Shown here in pieces: positions 18,204 through 26,431 of a stretch of 64,000 nt of DNA. This DNA is from Singulisphaera sp. GP187 (GTDB lineage: Bacteria > Planctomycetota > Planctomycetia > Isosphaerales > Isosphaeraceae). The notes beneath the pieces were generated by a model, which was given only the letters and a program-made list of their open reading frames with translations, had not been told where the DNA came from and did not search any database. The stretch is taken from NCBI RefSeq assembly GCF_900129635.1, contig NZ_FSRB01000002.1, forward strand, positions 2,508,727 through 2,572,726, written 5' to 3'. The number at the start of each line of letters is the position of its first letter. Within the stretch, counting starts at the first letter, position 1. The position numbers and the translations under genes were made by a program.

Positions 18204-18944
18204 TTAACCCAATGGCCGATCGACCTCGTCAAGCAGTTGCCTTTGGAGACAACCGATCGCGTCCATCATCCGCTCGGTCACGGTCGAGAGGATCGCTCGA
18301 TCGAAAGGGGGTGTGCTGGGCAGATCCGACAGGTCAATGGGCGGGCCGAAGAGGATTCGCGAGTGCGATGGCGTGGACAATGATTTCCAGACCTCGTTCG
18401 TCGCCGGTGTGCCGCAAATGAACGCGGGAATCACCGGCACCCGCGCGCGAAGTGCCAGGAACGCCACGCCCGGCTTTCCAGGACCGAGCGTTCGACCCGA
18501 GGTTGGCAAGATCCGTCCCTCGGGGAACACGGGGACGACTTTCCCTTTCTCGAGCGATCGAAGCGCCGAGCGCGTTGCGGCGAGGTCCTGACCGTCTCGT
18601 CGAACCGGAATGCAGCCCAGCCGCTCGCAAATCGGGCGGAGTGCCCGGTGGTCAAAATATTCCCGGGCGATCATGAACCCCAGCACTCTGCGGGAGCCAG
18701 CCTGGAGTAACATGTGATCGATCGAGCAGGTGTGGTTGGCGATCAGAATCGCCGGCCCTTGCTCCGGCAATGGACAGCGATTCTCGAGCCGGAGCCGATG
18801 CCAGAACCGGCAATAGAGTCGGTTGAGCCAATCGAGTGGGCGAAGGACGCCCGAGATCTCCGGTCGGATCGAGGACGTCGGCATGAGGACCCAGGGCCCC
18901 GCCAGGACGATCGCCGACAAGGAGAGTAAGAGACCAGAATTCAT
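18204..18944 (-). CDS. PlsC-like 1-acylglycerol-3-phosphate acyltransferase
   Basis: The protein is about 246 residues from the ATG at 18944. It has one N-terminal hydrophobic segment (LLLSLSAIVLAGPWVL), the HX4D motif in ANHTCSIDHM and the substrate-binding FPEGRI. These mark the PlsC family, which transfers acyl chains to lysophosphatidate or related lipids. The frame stays open upstream to a GTG at 19025; neither start has a good ribosome-binding site, so the N-terminus is uncertain. Its stop touches the start of the phosphotransferase gene. A second PlsC-like gene, next to cmk at 41102, is the better candidate for the housekeeping enzyme. Confidence 0.8.
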   Translation of the reverse strand: MNSGLLLSLSAIVLAGPWVLMPTSSIRPEISGVLRPLDWLNRLYCRFWHRLRLENRCPLPEQGPAILIANHTCSIDHMLLQAGSRRVLGFMIAREYFDHRALRPICERLGCIPVRRDGQDLAATRSALRSLEKGKVVPVFPEGRILPTSGRTLGPGKPGVAFLALRARVPVIPAFICGTPATNEVWKSLSTPSHSRILFGPPIDLSDLPSTPPFDRAILSTVTERMMDAIGCLQRQLLDEVDRPLG

Positions 18945-19137
18945 CCAGACGACCCACCCGGGTTCGGTACGATTACGGTGTTGCAGTTCGGGTCGGTTGG
19001 CAACATGAGGGTGGCCCACCGTCACCGATCGCCATCTTGAATCCCTAACTCATGGATACCGCAAGAACCGACCGAGGGTCAAGGGGAACGGCGGGAGGCG
19101 GATGAGGGGGGATGATGCCAGGACGCTGTCACGATTT

Positions 19138-20142
19138 TCAGTTCGTTTTCCGGCGGAGTTGACGGCGACGCTGAACGACCGCGGCCGAGAGGGCCAGGCC
19201 CCAGAGTGCCCAGGTGGTGGGTTCCGGAACGGGCGAGGCGAGAATCTCAAGATCACCGTCGAGTTGAAGTCCACCAGCCGTGAACCCGCTGGAGCTGGGG
19301 GCGAACGCTCGCGCTTTGATATCGGCGATGGCCGCGTCGCTGAATCGCGTCGTGGGGCTGGTCAGCAGTTCCCACTTGGCGGATGCGGCGTCCAGGTAAT
19401 TGCCCGATTGATCGTCATGGCCACTGACCCCAAACGCGTGCATTAATTCATGCGATACGTTGTGCGCCACAGCCCATTCGAGTTCGTTGATCGAGCTGCC
19501 GTACGAGAGCTTGTCGATAAAGCTGAAGCCACTATTTCCGACGTCGGTGATCCCGATTGCGTTCGGATTCGCGCCGTAGGACGTATTGGAAACGACGCTC
19601 AGCGTGTGATTGGCGGGAATGGAGGGGTCGAGGGTGATCTTGGGAGCCAGTCCGCCGCTCAACTGGAAGGTTTGGTTGACGTGGTCGAGCACGGCGTTGG
19701 TGAAGTCGGCTTGTTGTTGAGTATTGGGGGCTTGCCCACCGTAGAGCTTCTCGACCACCGGGCTCGTGAACCAGGGCTGCGCTCCTCCGGTGGTCATCAA
19801 GCTGGCTTCCGGATACGGCCCGGTGCTGAAGTTCAGGTAGGCATCAGCCGTTCCCCCGGGGGGAATCGGGTTTGAGAATCGGGGAGCCGGCGGAGGCACC
19901 GGAGCCGCGGTGGGCACGGTGTAGGTCGCCGCGGCAACCGCGACGGGTGGTGGGGTGGGAGTAGGGACCGGGGGAGCCGGAGTCGCAACGGCTAACGCCG
20001 TGGTGGGAGTCACCGGGGCACCGCCAGACGACCAGAACGACCAAGAGCCGACGCCATTGGAAATCATGGGCTCCGCGTGGGCCAACGAGCCCGAAACACC
20101 CATGATCAAGACGCTCAATATCAACGTCTTCACTGCGGACAT
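19138..20142 (-). CDS. PEP-CTERM protein with zinc-metalloprotease-like motif
   Basis: This 334-residue secreted protein has a signal peptide ending at about AHA (residue 23), a Pro/Ala/Val-rich linker (about 42-90), and a domain containing SHELMHAFGVSGHDD: His231, Glu232, His235 and His242. That is HExxHxxGxxxH, one residue longer than the metzincin consensus. It ends with VPEPTTWALWGLALSAAVVQ and an Arg cluster, a textbook PEP-CTERM sorting signal for exosortase. No exosortase gene is in the window. Proteolytic activity is inferred from the motif only. Confidence 0.85.
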   Translation of the reverse strand: MSAVKTLILSVLIMGVSGSLAHAEPMISNGVGSWSFWSSGGAPVTPTTALAVATPAPPVPTPTPPPVAVAAATYTVPTAAPVPPPAPRFSNPIPPGGTADAYLNFSTGPYPEASLMTTGGAQPWFTSPVVEKLYGGQAPNTQQQADFTNAVLDHVNQTFQLSGGLAPKITLDPSIPANHTLSVVSNTSYGANPNAIGITDVGNSGFSFIDKLSYGSSINELEWAVAHNVSHELMHAFGVSGHDDQSGNYLDAASAKWELLTSPTTRFSDAAIADIKARAFAPSSSGFTAGGLQLDGDLEILASPVPEPTTWALWGLALSAAVVQRRRQLRRKTN

Positions 20143-20653
20143 GGCGAACCTCCTGTTCGTCGGCCCCAGAAGACGCCATCATGGCGTCATCCCAACTCGG
20201 CCGGATTCCAACCCCCCCGTCGGATGTACTGTTAGCGAGTCTGAGGTGTGCGAAGCGTCGCGATCCGGGGAGTGAGGGGCGACCGTGGAAGAGCAAGAGG
20301 TATGCCAAAGCTCGCAATAACGAAAAAATCCGTGGTTTTTGCGATCAAAATCGCCCTGTCTGATGACGAAAAACCCCGCAAGTTCAAGACATACGACAAG
20401 CGATCGTTTTTGGAGCGACCAGAGGCCAGGGCGGGTGACTGGGTGTGTAAAAGGGCTCAATCGGAGAAACTTTTACAACACGTCCGTAAAAATGAACAGA
20501 AACGGTAGAAGTTGCCAAACCCGACCAGGCGGTCTCACTGGCATGGCTTCGAATCCTAACGACTCATACCAAGGACATGTTCAGTATTCAGGCCTCATTC
20601 ATTTCACCCATCCGAATTGGATGGGCACGGAACCTTGGAGAATCCTTTTTTCA

Positions 20654-20682
20654 TTGCGGCATGGGTTTTTCCTAGCTATACT
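20654..20682 (+). promoter_or_regulatory. Sigma-70 promoter for the lipoprotein gene
   Basis: TTGCGG at 20654-20659 and TATACT at 20677-20682 are spaced by 17 bases. Transcription would start near 20690, giving a leader of about 140 bases. Confidence 0.65.
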
Positions 20683-20717
20683 CCTCGTGGAGCTCTAGTT
20701 AGGTGGGCCGACGCGTC

Positions 20718-20746
20718 GACTGTGCGGCTTTCGTACACGCACAGTC
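20718..20746 (+). promoter_or_regulatory. Leader hairpin upstream of the lipoprotein gene
   Basis: GACTGTGCG and CGCACAGTC form a perfect 9-bp stem with an 11-base loop in the predicted leader. It may stabilise the 5' end of the mRNA; there is no T-run. Confidence 0.5.
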
Positions 20747-20827
20747 CCGGAATTGAACTCAATACATCCGGATATGCACACAATTGCACGACGAACGGTC
20801 CCCGGATGCCAATGAAGGAGTGATTCA

Positions 20828-21181
20828 GTGAAGCCTTCTTGCAAGATTTGGACCGCATTCTCTGGCTTGACTCTCTCGCTGGCTCTGCTTAGCGGTTGCA
20901 ATCAGGAAGAAGCCGCCCCCGAGACCCCGACCACCGCTCCCGCCGAGGGTGCTCCGGCGATCACCGAGAAGCCGGCCACCGAGAAGCCGGCCACCGAGGC
21001 TCCGGCTGCCACCGCGCCCGCGGTCACACCCGAACCCAGTCCGGCTCTTGAAGCGCCTGCCGCAAGCAAGCCCGAAGAGCTGAAGCCGGCTCCTGCCGAC
21101 GCACCCGCCGAGAAGCCCGCCGAGAAGCCCGCTGACGCTCCCACCGAGAAGCCTGCCGACGCACCCGCCGAGAAGAAGTAA
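20828..21181 (+). CDS. Pro/Ala/Glu/Lys-repeat lipoprotein
   Basis: This 117-residue protein starts with GTG, with AAGGAG seven bases upstream. A basic N-terminus and hydrophobic stretch lead to the lipobox LLSGC, with Cys24 as the lipidated residue. The mature part has almost no hydrophobic residues and consists of variations on AEKPADAP, EKPATEAP and similar units. No enzymatic domain is present. An extended, flexible spacer between membrane and wall or an envelope-structuring role is plausible but not shown. It has its own promoter, leader hairpin and terminator. Confidence 0.85.
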   Translation: MKPSCKIWTAFSGLTLSLALLSGCNQEEAAPETPTTAPAEGAPAITEKPATEKPATEAPAATAPAVTPEPSPALEAPAASKPEELKPAPADAPAEKPAEKPADAPTEKPADAPAEKK

Positions 21182-21212
21182 CCCTTTCCTCCGCGGTATT
21201 CCTTTCGATTTT

Positions 21213-21256
21213 GAGTGTGGCCGTTTTCTTTCCATTGAGAAAGGACGGCCACACTC
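21213..21256 (+). terminator. Terminator hairpin between convergent genes
   Basis: GAGTGTGGCCGT and ACGGCCACACTC form a perfect 12-bp stem, with CTTTC/GAAAG extending it inside the loop, followed by CATTTTC. It lies 31 bases after the lipoprotein stop and 43 bases before the end of the convergent gene, so it may serve both. Confidence 0.7.
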
Positions 21257-21299
21257 ATTTTCCCAGGGCTTCGTTTTAAGGCGCCAACCCCATTTCGTT

Positions 21300-22166
21300 T
21301 CAGACGTACGCTTTCGACTGAGTCGCAGGATTGACGAGCGAACCGATTCCATCGATGTCGATCCGCACCAGGTCCCCTTCGCGAAGGCTGAACTCGTCGG
21401 GAGGAACGATTCCGGTTCCGGTGAGGAGGATCACACCCGAAGGGAACTGATTGTCCCGTCCGAGCCAACCAATGAGGTCTTCGAATCGGCGGGCCATACG
21501 CTCCAGCGAGGTGCGTCCCTCAAAGATGGTCGACTGGTGTCGCTCGATCGTGAGCCGGATCTCAACCTGTTTGATGGGGGGCATCGCCGAGGCCAGTGTA
21601 ATCCAAGGGCCGAGGGCACATGACGCGTCGTAAACTTTCGCTTGGGGAAGATAGAGCGGGTTCTCTCCCTCAATGTCGCGAGCGCTGACATCGTTGCCGA
21701 CGGTGTAGCCAACCAGGCGGAGGTCGGGGGTCAGGACCAGGGCCAGTTCCGGTTCGGGAACGCACCAACGTGTATCGGCCCGAACGCGGATGGGAACTCC
21801 CGGTCCGACGACCCGGCTGGGCGTGGCCTTGAAGAAGAGCTCCGGTCGTTCGGCGCGATACACCAGGTCGTAAAACGATCCCCCCTGCTCCGACTCCTCT
21901 TGTCGAGCCACCTTACTCCGTTCGTAAGTGACCCCCGCCCCCCACACCTCGTGGGCATCCAACGGGGCGAGTAGGCGAACGCGTTCGAGGGGAATCTCGG
22001 CTCCCGATCGCTCGGAGAGCTCCCGAATTCGAACTTCCAGATCGGGCGATTGGAGTAGATCGCTCAAGAACGTTGCGCCGGAACCGAGCGGGACGATGCG
22101 CCCGTCGTTCACCAGCCCCACGGTTGGGGTCGAATCGGTTTCCACGAGATACTTGGCAATGCGCAT
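21300..22166 (-). CDS. Fumarylacetoacetate hydrolase family protein
   Basis: This 288-residue protein belongs to the FAH superfamily, which hydrolyses or decarboxylates beta-diketo acids using a divalent metal. Visible family blocks are VWGAGVTYERSK, PELFFKATPSRVVGPG, the metal-ligand region CVPEPELALVL, GYTVGNDVSARDIEGENP and the C-terminal LLTGTGIVPPDEFSLREGD. The substrate cannot be read from the sequence; members act in aromatic and sugar-acid breakdown. It is a single leftward gene with no catabolic neighbours, followed by the shared terminator at 21213. Confidence 0.88.
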   Translation of the reverse strand: MRIAKYLVETDSTPTVGLVNDGRIVPLGSGATFLSDLLQSPDLEVRIRELSERSGAEIPLERVRLLAPLDAHEVWGAGVTYERSKVARQEESEQGGSFYDLVYRAERPELFFKATPSRVVGPGVPIRVRADTRWCVPEPELALVLTPDLRLVGYTVGNDVSARDIEGENPLYLPQAKVYDASCALGPWITLASAMPPIKQVEIRLTIERHQSTIFEGRTSLERMARRFEDLIGWLGRDNQFPSGVILLTGTGIVPPDEFSLREGDLVRIDIDGIGSLVNPATQSKAYV

Positions 22167-22372
22167 GAGCCTGGGTCCCGAGTGACTTCAACCACGATGA
22201 CGACGATGCTGTCCCTCTCCATAATCGAGTCGGTAACGCCGGTCAACGACGAGTCCGGAGAAAAAAGATTGAAGTCTTCGGCGGATTGGTCCGATCAATC
22301 GGTTTATACGGAGTTGTTTCGCCGCTCGATCACTTGACGGATTGAGGGTGAAACATCGCGCAGGAGGCGCGG

Positions 22373-23626
22373 ATGTCGGAACGGATAGTCGTTGTCGGAC
22401 ACTCGGCGATCACCTGTCTCGGTCGTGATCTCGCCACCACCTGGGACGGCCTGGTGAGCGGCCGGTCCGGACTCGCGCGGCACACGGTATTGAACCCTGA
22501 GTCGTTCCTCCAGGATGTGGGTGGCCTGGTCGAAGACTTCGGTCCCGGATCCTCGACGGAGGATCCCGCGGTCGCCAAGTTGGGAGCGCGGTTCCTCCAC
22601 CTCTCGCTGGCCGCGGCCCGCGCGGCCTGGACGGACGCTGGACTCGATGGCGACCGGGTCGACCCGGAACGCGTCGCGGTGGTCGTCGGTTCGGCATTGG
22701 GCGGCCAGGACTTGCTCGATACCGAGCAGGCCAGGATGGCAAAACGGCGAAGCCTTGCGATTAGCCCATTTGTGATCCCAGGGCTGATCATCAACCAGGC
22801 GGCGGGCCAGGTCGCGCAACATCTCGGTCTCTACGGACCGAGCGTGGCCCCCGCGAACGCGTGCGCATCGGGGGGGCATGCGATCGCGCTCGGGGCGATG
22901 TTCCTGCGGGCGGGCGAGGCGGACTTTGCGCTTTGTGGAGCGGGCGAAAGCACGTTTACCCCGCCGATCGTCAATGGTTTCGCGACGATGAAAGCCCTCC
23001 TTCCGCGGCGAGCCGACGATCGCTCAGCGACCGACCCCGGCCAATCCAGCCGACCGTTCAGCGCGGACCGCGCGGGCTTCGTCCTCGCCGAAGGCGCGGG
23101 GATGGTCGCCTTGGCCACCGAGTCCGCCGCCAATCGGCTCGGACTCACGATCCAGGCGGAGTACGTGGGACACGCCCTGAACACCGACGGGTTTCACGTC
23201 TCGCTCCCCTCGAAGGAAAAGATCATCCACTGTTTGACGACCGCGCTCAGGCGAGCTGACGTCCGTCCGGACGAGATCGACTACTACAACGCGCATGGCA
23301 CCAGCACGATCATGAATGACCGGATCGAGACCGAGGTGGTCAAGGCGGTCTTCGGAGACGGATCCCGCAAACTCCCGGTCAGCTCGATCAAAGGGGCGAT
23401 CGGTCATAGCCTGGGCGCAGCTTCGGCCATCGAGGCGGCCATCTGCGTCCGCGCGCTCCTCGAACAACTGATTCCGCCCACGATCAACCATATTCCCGAC
23501 CCTGAACTCGACCTCGACTACGTGCCCGGCGAAGCGCGTGCCGCTCGCCTCGAAACCGTAATGACCGCATCGTTCGGATTCGGCGGCACGAACAACGCGT
23601 TGATCTTTCGGAGATGGAACCGATGA
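22373..23626 (+). CDS. Beta-ketoacyl-ACP synthase (FabF-like)
   Basis: This 417-residue condensing enzyme has the complete catalytic triad: Cys164 in NACASGGHA, His308 in NAHGTSTIMND and His345 in GAIGHSLGAAS. It extends acyl-ACP by two carbons with malonyl-ACP. CAGGAGG stands just before the ATG. A dedicated ACP gene overlaps its last four bases, and acyltransferase, phosphatase, aminotransferase and LptF/LptG-type genes follow. I therefore think it serves a special envelope lipid and is not the general FabF, since no other fatty-acid synthesis gene (fabD, fabG, fabH) is nearby. That role is inferred. Confidence 0.9.
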   Translation: MSERIVVVGHSAITCLGRDLATTWDGLVSGRSGLARHTVLNPESFLQDVGGLVEDFGPGSSTEDPAVAKLGARFLHLSLAAARAAWTDAGLDGDRVDPERVAVVVGSALGGQDLLDTEQARMAKRRSLAISPFVIPGLIINQAAGQVAQHLGLYGPSVAPANACASGGHAIALGAMFLRAGEADFALCGAGESTFTPPIVNGFATMKALLPRRADDRSATDPGQSSRPFSADRAGFVLAEGAGMVALATESAANRLGLTIQAEYVGHALNTDGFHVSLPSKEKIIHCLTTALRRADVRPDEIDYYNAHGTSTIMNDRIETEVVKAVFGDGSRKLPVSSIKGAIGHSLGAASAIEAAICVRALLEQLIPPTINHIPDPELDLDYVPGEARAARLETVMTASFGFGGTNNALIFRRWNR

Positions 23627-23880
23627 ACGATCCGACCCTCTTGGCCGAAATCAGCTCAATCGTACGCCAGGCCGGCAGGATTCCCAACCAGGTGATCATC
23701 ACCGCCGAGTCGCGGATGGTCGAAGACCTGAACATCGACTCCCTCGACCTCGTTAACGTGGTCCTCAAGATCCAGGACCATTTTGACGTTGCCATTGATG
23801 ACGAAGATATGCCAAACTTGCGCCGTGTGTCCGACCTGGTGGCGTACGTTGCCGCGCGTCGTGGGTCGGCCGCCGCGTGA
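23623..23880 (+). CDS. Acyl carrier protein
   Basis: This 85-residue ACP carries the phosphopantetheine attachment site at Ser40 in EDLNIDSLDLVNVV, followed by the acidic helix IQDHFDVAIDDEDM. The ATG at 23623 overlaps the stop of the synthase gene and has GGAG about nine bases upstream; an ATG at 23614 would sit directly against that site. Its coupling to the condensing enzyme implies a dedicated pair. It carries a C-terminal extension AARRGSAAA with no known function. Confidence 0.9.
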   Translation: MNDPTLLAEISSIVRQAGRIPNQVIITAESRMVEDLNIDSLDLVNVVLKIQDHFDVAIDDEDMPNLRRVSDLVAYVAARRGSAAA

Positions 23881-23929
23881 CGGCGCGCATTCGCCGCGCA
23901 CGGAAATCGCCCGGGGAAGGGAGTCCCTC

Positions 23930-24859
23930 ATGGAGCGACGGATGCTCAACGTTCGCAAGCAACTGCTGCGAACGATCTTGCCCGTCTTCAGGTATCTGCC
24001 GTTGCCGCTCGCGTCAAGGATGATCGCGGGGATTGGCCGAACCGAATATCACCTGATGTCGAAACTCCGTGTCGCCTACCGAGAAGCGGTCGGTCGCGCC
24101 CGGGAGAGTCTCGGTTGCGACTGGGACATCGACTCGGTCAGCCTCGACCTCGCGGGCAATCAAGTCTGGTGGCGGACGCGCGACATGCTGCTGGACGGGG
24201 TTCCCGACAGCCGCGCGGAGCCGATGTTTCTGGTCAGTGGGCGCGAACGCCTCGACTCGGCCCTCGAGCAGGGGAAAGGCGTGATCCTCCTGACCAGCCA
24301 CTACGGCGGGCACCTGCTGCCGGCCCACTGGCTGGCGCGTCGGGGTTATACGCTCCGGTTCTTCATGGAGCGGCCACGGCACGTCTCGAAGTTCCTCGAG
24401 CGCCAGTTCGAGAGCGAAGGTCCGCTGGCTCAGGACAAGCTGTTCATCTCACGCAAAGGGAACGCGAACGGCTCGGCCGGCTCGATCCTGCGGGCTTCGC
24501 GCGCCCTCGGGGCTGGGATGGTCCTTTATCTGGCGGGCGACGTGCGCTGGAGTGGCGCCCATACCCAGCAGGCTACCTTCCTCGGTCAGAAGCATCAGTT
24601 TTCGGCGACCTGGGTGAACCTCGCCGCCATGACCGGTGCCCCCGTGGTGCCAATTTTCTGCCACATGCAGCCTCAAGGGCGGTATCACGTAGAGTTTCAC
24701 CCGTCGTTCCAGATCCCGAACGACGCCTTGCATGACGGTCAGAGCCAGGTCTGGGTCCAGAAATTCTTGGGGCTGCTCGAGCAGGAGGTGCGTCTCCACC
24801 CGTCCAACAGCAATGAATACTTCTTCTGGCCGACGGAAGATGCGGAAGTCGCCGCCTGA
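23930..24859 (+). CDS. LpxL/HtrB-like lipid acyltransferase, variant active site
   Basis: This 309-residue protein resembles Kdo-lipid A and related lysophospholipid acyltransferases. The active-site block is ILLTSHYGGHLLPAHWLAR; His124 is in the catalytic position, but the acidic residue expected five positions later (HX4E/D) is Leu129. Other family blocks are RFFMERPRHVSKF and GAGMVLYLAGD. The ATG at 23930 has AAGGGAG upstream. It lies 49 bases after the ACP gene and probably uses that ACP as acyl donor. The missing acidic residue suggests altered chemistry or that another residue, such as His128, takes over. Confidence 0.82.
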   Translation: MERRMLNVRKQLLRTILPVFRYLPLPLASRMIAGIGRTEYHLMSKLRVAYREAVGRARESLGCDWDIDSVSLDLAGNQVWWRTRDMLLDGVPDSRAEPMFLVSGRERLDSALEQGKGVILLTSHYGGHLLPAHWLARRGYTLRFFMERPRHVSKFLERQFESEGPLAQDKLFISRKGNANGSAGSILRASRALGAGMVLYLAGDVRWSGAHTQQATFLGQKHQFSATWVNLAAMTGAPVVPIFCHMQPQGRYHVEFHPSFQIPNDALHDGQSQVWVQKFLGLLEQEVRLHPSNSNEYFFWPTEDAEVAA

Positions 24860-24949
24860 CCGACGTTGCTCGCGAGGTGCAAGCCAAGCCCCTCGCTCCC
24901 GGAGCGTCGTTCAGGATCATCGTACTTCAAACACCCGAGAGGACTCCGG

Positions 24950-26431
24950 ATGTCGGAATCGACGACTCCCGCGAAGCGAACGATTCGAGCAAGAATCGGG
25001 CCTTGGCTGATCCTTGCCTTCGTCGCCGTCATGGCAGTCTGGCATGCCGTGGATTTTCCGGACGACCTCGACTCGGAATTCCCTCGGGTCCAACGACCGA
25101 CATTCAGCCGCCGCCCCCCGCCCGCGTATCGGCTTGCGGAACCGGGTGATACGCTCGACCGGGCCGCGATCTATCTCTCCGCCGCCGCGGTCGTCCTTTC
25201 CTTCGCCGGGGCCTGGTTCGCTCGGGAACGAGCCGGACTCTGGATCGCATCCCTGGCGCTCTCGGGAGTGGCCCTCTGGCACGCGTCGACTCCGGGGCCG
25301 ACGTTCGATGGCTGGCATGGGATGGGCTGGAGGGAAATCTTTGATCCCTTGGCGCCTCCCTCCCTACGAATCGCGCTGGCGACAACGGCGATCGCCCTCG
25401 GTCTCGTGGTCGTGATCTCCCTGCTCCGTCAGCGCTCCGAGTGGGCCGCGCTCGTCACGCGAGGGCGAGCCGCCGGAGTCCTCGGCCTGCTCGCCACCGC
25501 CTTGGTTCTGGTCCTCTTGCGTCAAGTCGAGATCCCCGGGGTCGAGCCGGTGGGCTACTGGCCCCGTTGGTCGTTTCTCCTCGGGTTGGTCGCATTCAAC
25601 CTGGCGCTTCTGAAAGCGTTGCCGACGGCCCCTGCCCCGTCTCGCATCCGCGTTGCCACCACCTTGGGCGTGAGTTCGCTGGCTTGGTTCGCACTGGTCG
25701 TGGGCGGGGTCGGCTTGACCTGGTATCATCGCCCGCTTTCCCGATTGCGAACCGTCGTGCCAGGGAAGATCTACATCTCGGCGATGCCGACCAAGCGTGG
25801 CTTGGAGGTTGCGCAACAGCGGCACCACTTCAAGACGATCATCAACCTCTTTCCCGAGGACACCGCGCTCCGAAGTCCGATCCTCCCCGACGAGTTGCAA
25901 TTCGCCAAAGACCATGGCATTCAGTACGTCGGCAGCCCCTCGGATGAAATGAGCTCGAACCGGTTCCTTGACGAGACCCTGGCGCTCGCCCAAGACCCGA
26001 ACGCCTGGCCGATCCTGGTTCATTGCCATGGTTGCATGGATCGAACTCCCGCCTGGATGGGGATCTATCGGTTCATCGTGCAGGGGAAGCCGCTGAACGA
26101 GATTCTCACCGAGATCGAAGGGCATCGTGGTTACCGACCGAAGGCTTCGGTGACCTTGCTCTATAACCGGGTTCTCCCCCCCCGTGCGCCTGAGCGGTAC
26201 GCCGCCGACCCCACGGCCAAGATCCTGAAAGAAGCGGCGAAGGGAACGGTTGATCCCGCGTTGCAAGGTCCGGGTCCACGACGACGCGCGAACCCGGAGG
26301 CCGAGCCTCGTGTCTCGCGTCGCATGGGCCCGCAGGCCCATCAACCGAACTTGACACCCTCACGCCGATCGCTAGAGTACCAGAAGACCCTCGGCGATCC
26401 GCACCTTCACAAACCGGCCTCCTTATCATGA
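24950..26431 (+). CDS. Seven-helix membrane protein with CX5R phosphatase domain
   Basis: This 493-residue protein has about seven membrane segments (near residues 13-32, 74-90, 98-111, 140-159, 175-191, 207-223, 238-257) and a C-terminal dual-specificity phosphatase-like domain (about 270-410). The signature VHCHGCMDRT gives nucleophile Cys359 and Arg365. The last 80 residues are Pro/Arg-rich and look unconserved. GAGAGG precedes the ATG at 24950. Its place among lipid genes suggests removal of a phosphate from a membrane lipid, as PTPMT1-type enzymes do with phosphatidylglycerophosphate, but this is inference. The next gene overlaps its stop by four bases. Confidence 0.78.
   Translation: MSESTTPAKRTIRARIGPWLILAFVAVMAVWHAVDFPDDLDSEFPRVQRPTFSRRPPPAYRLAEPGDTLDRAAIYLSAAAVVLSFAGAWFARERAGLWIASLALSGVALWHASTPGPTFDGWHGMGWREIFDPLAPPSLRIALATTAIALGLVVVISLLRQRSEWAALVTRGRAAGVLGLLATALVLVLLRQVEIPGVEPVGYWPRWSFLLGLVAFNLALLKALPTAPAPSRIRVATTLGVSSLAWFALVVGGVGLTWYHRPLSRLRTVVPGKIYISAMPTKRGLEVAQQRHHFKTIINLFPEDTALRSPILPDELQFAKDHGIQYVGSPSDEMSSNRFLDETLALAQDPNAWPILVHCHGCMDRTPAWMGIYRFIVQGKPLNEILTEIEGHRGYRPKASVTLLYNRVLPPRAPERYAADPTAKILKEAAKGTVDPALQGPGPRRRANPEAEPRVSRRMGPQAHQPNLTPSRRSLEYQKTLGDPHLHKPASLS

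Larger units (their letters stand above)
20143..20827. other. Divergent intergenic region
   Basis: This 685-base gap between the leftward PEP-CTERM gene and the rightward lipoprotein gene contains a 7-bp hairpin (CCCATCC, loop GAATT, GGATGGG, 20607-20625), a good promoter at 20654 and a leader hairpin at 20718. The PEP-CTERM promoter should lie at its left end, but I found no convincing -35/-10 pair there. One lysine-rich short frame at 20302 lacks a usable ribosome-binding site. Confidence 0.5.

Noticed and set aside
20302-20508. Lysine-rich 68-codon frame upstream of the lipoprotein
   Set aside because: The only purine-rich box is one base from the ATG, and the frame shows no domain or codon bias.
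20480-20570. TTCGAATCC sequence resembling a tRNA T-loop
   Set aside because: No acceptor, D or anticodon stems can be formed around it.
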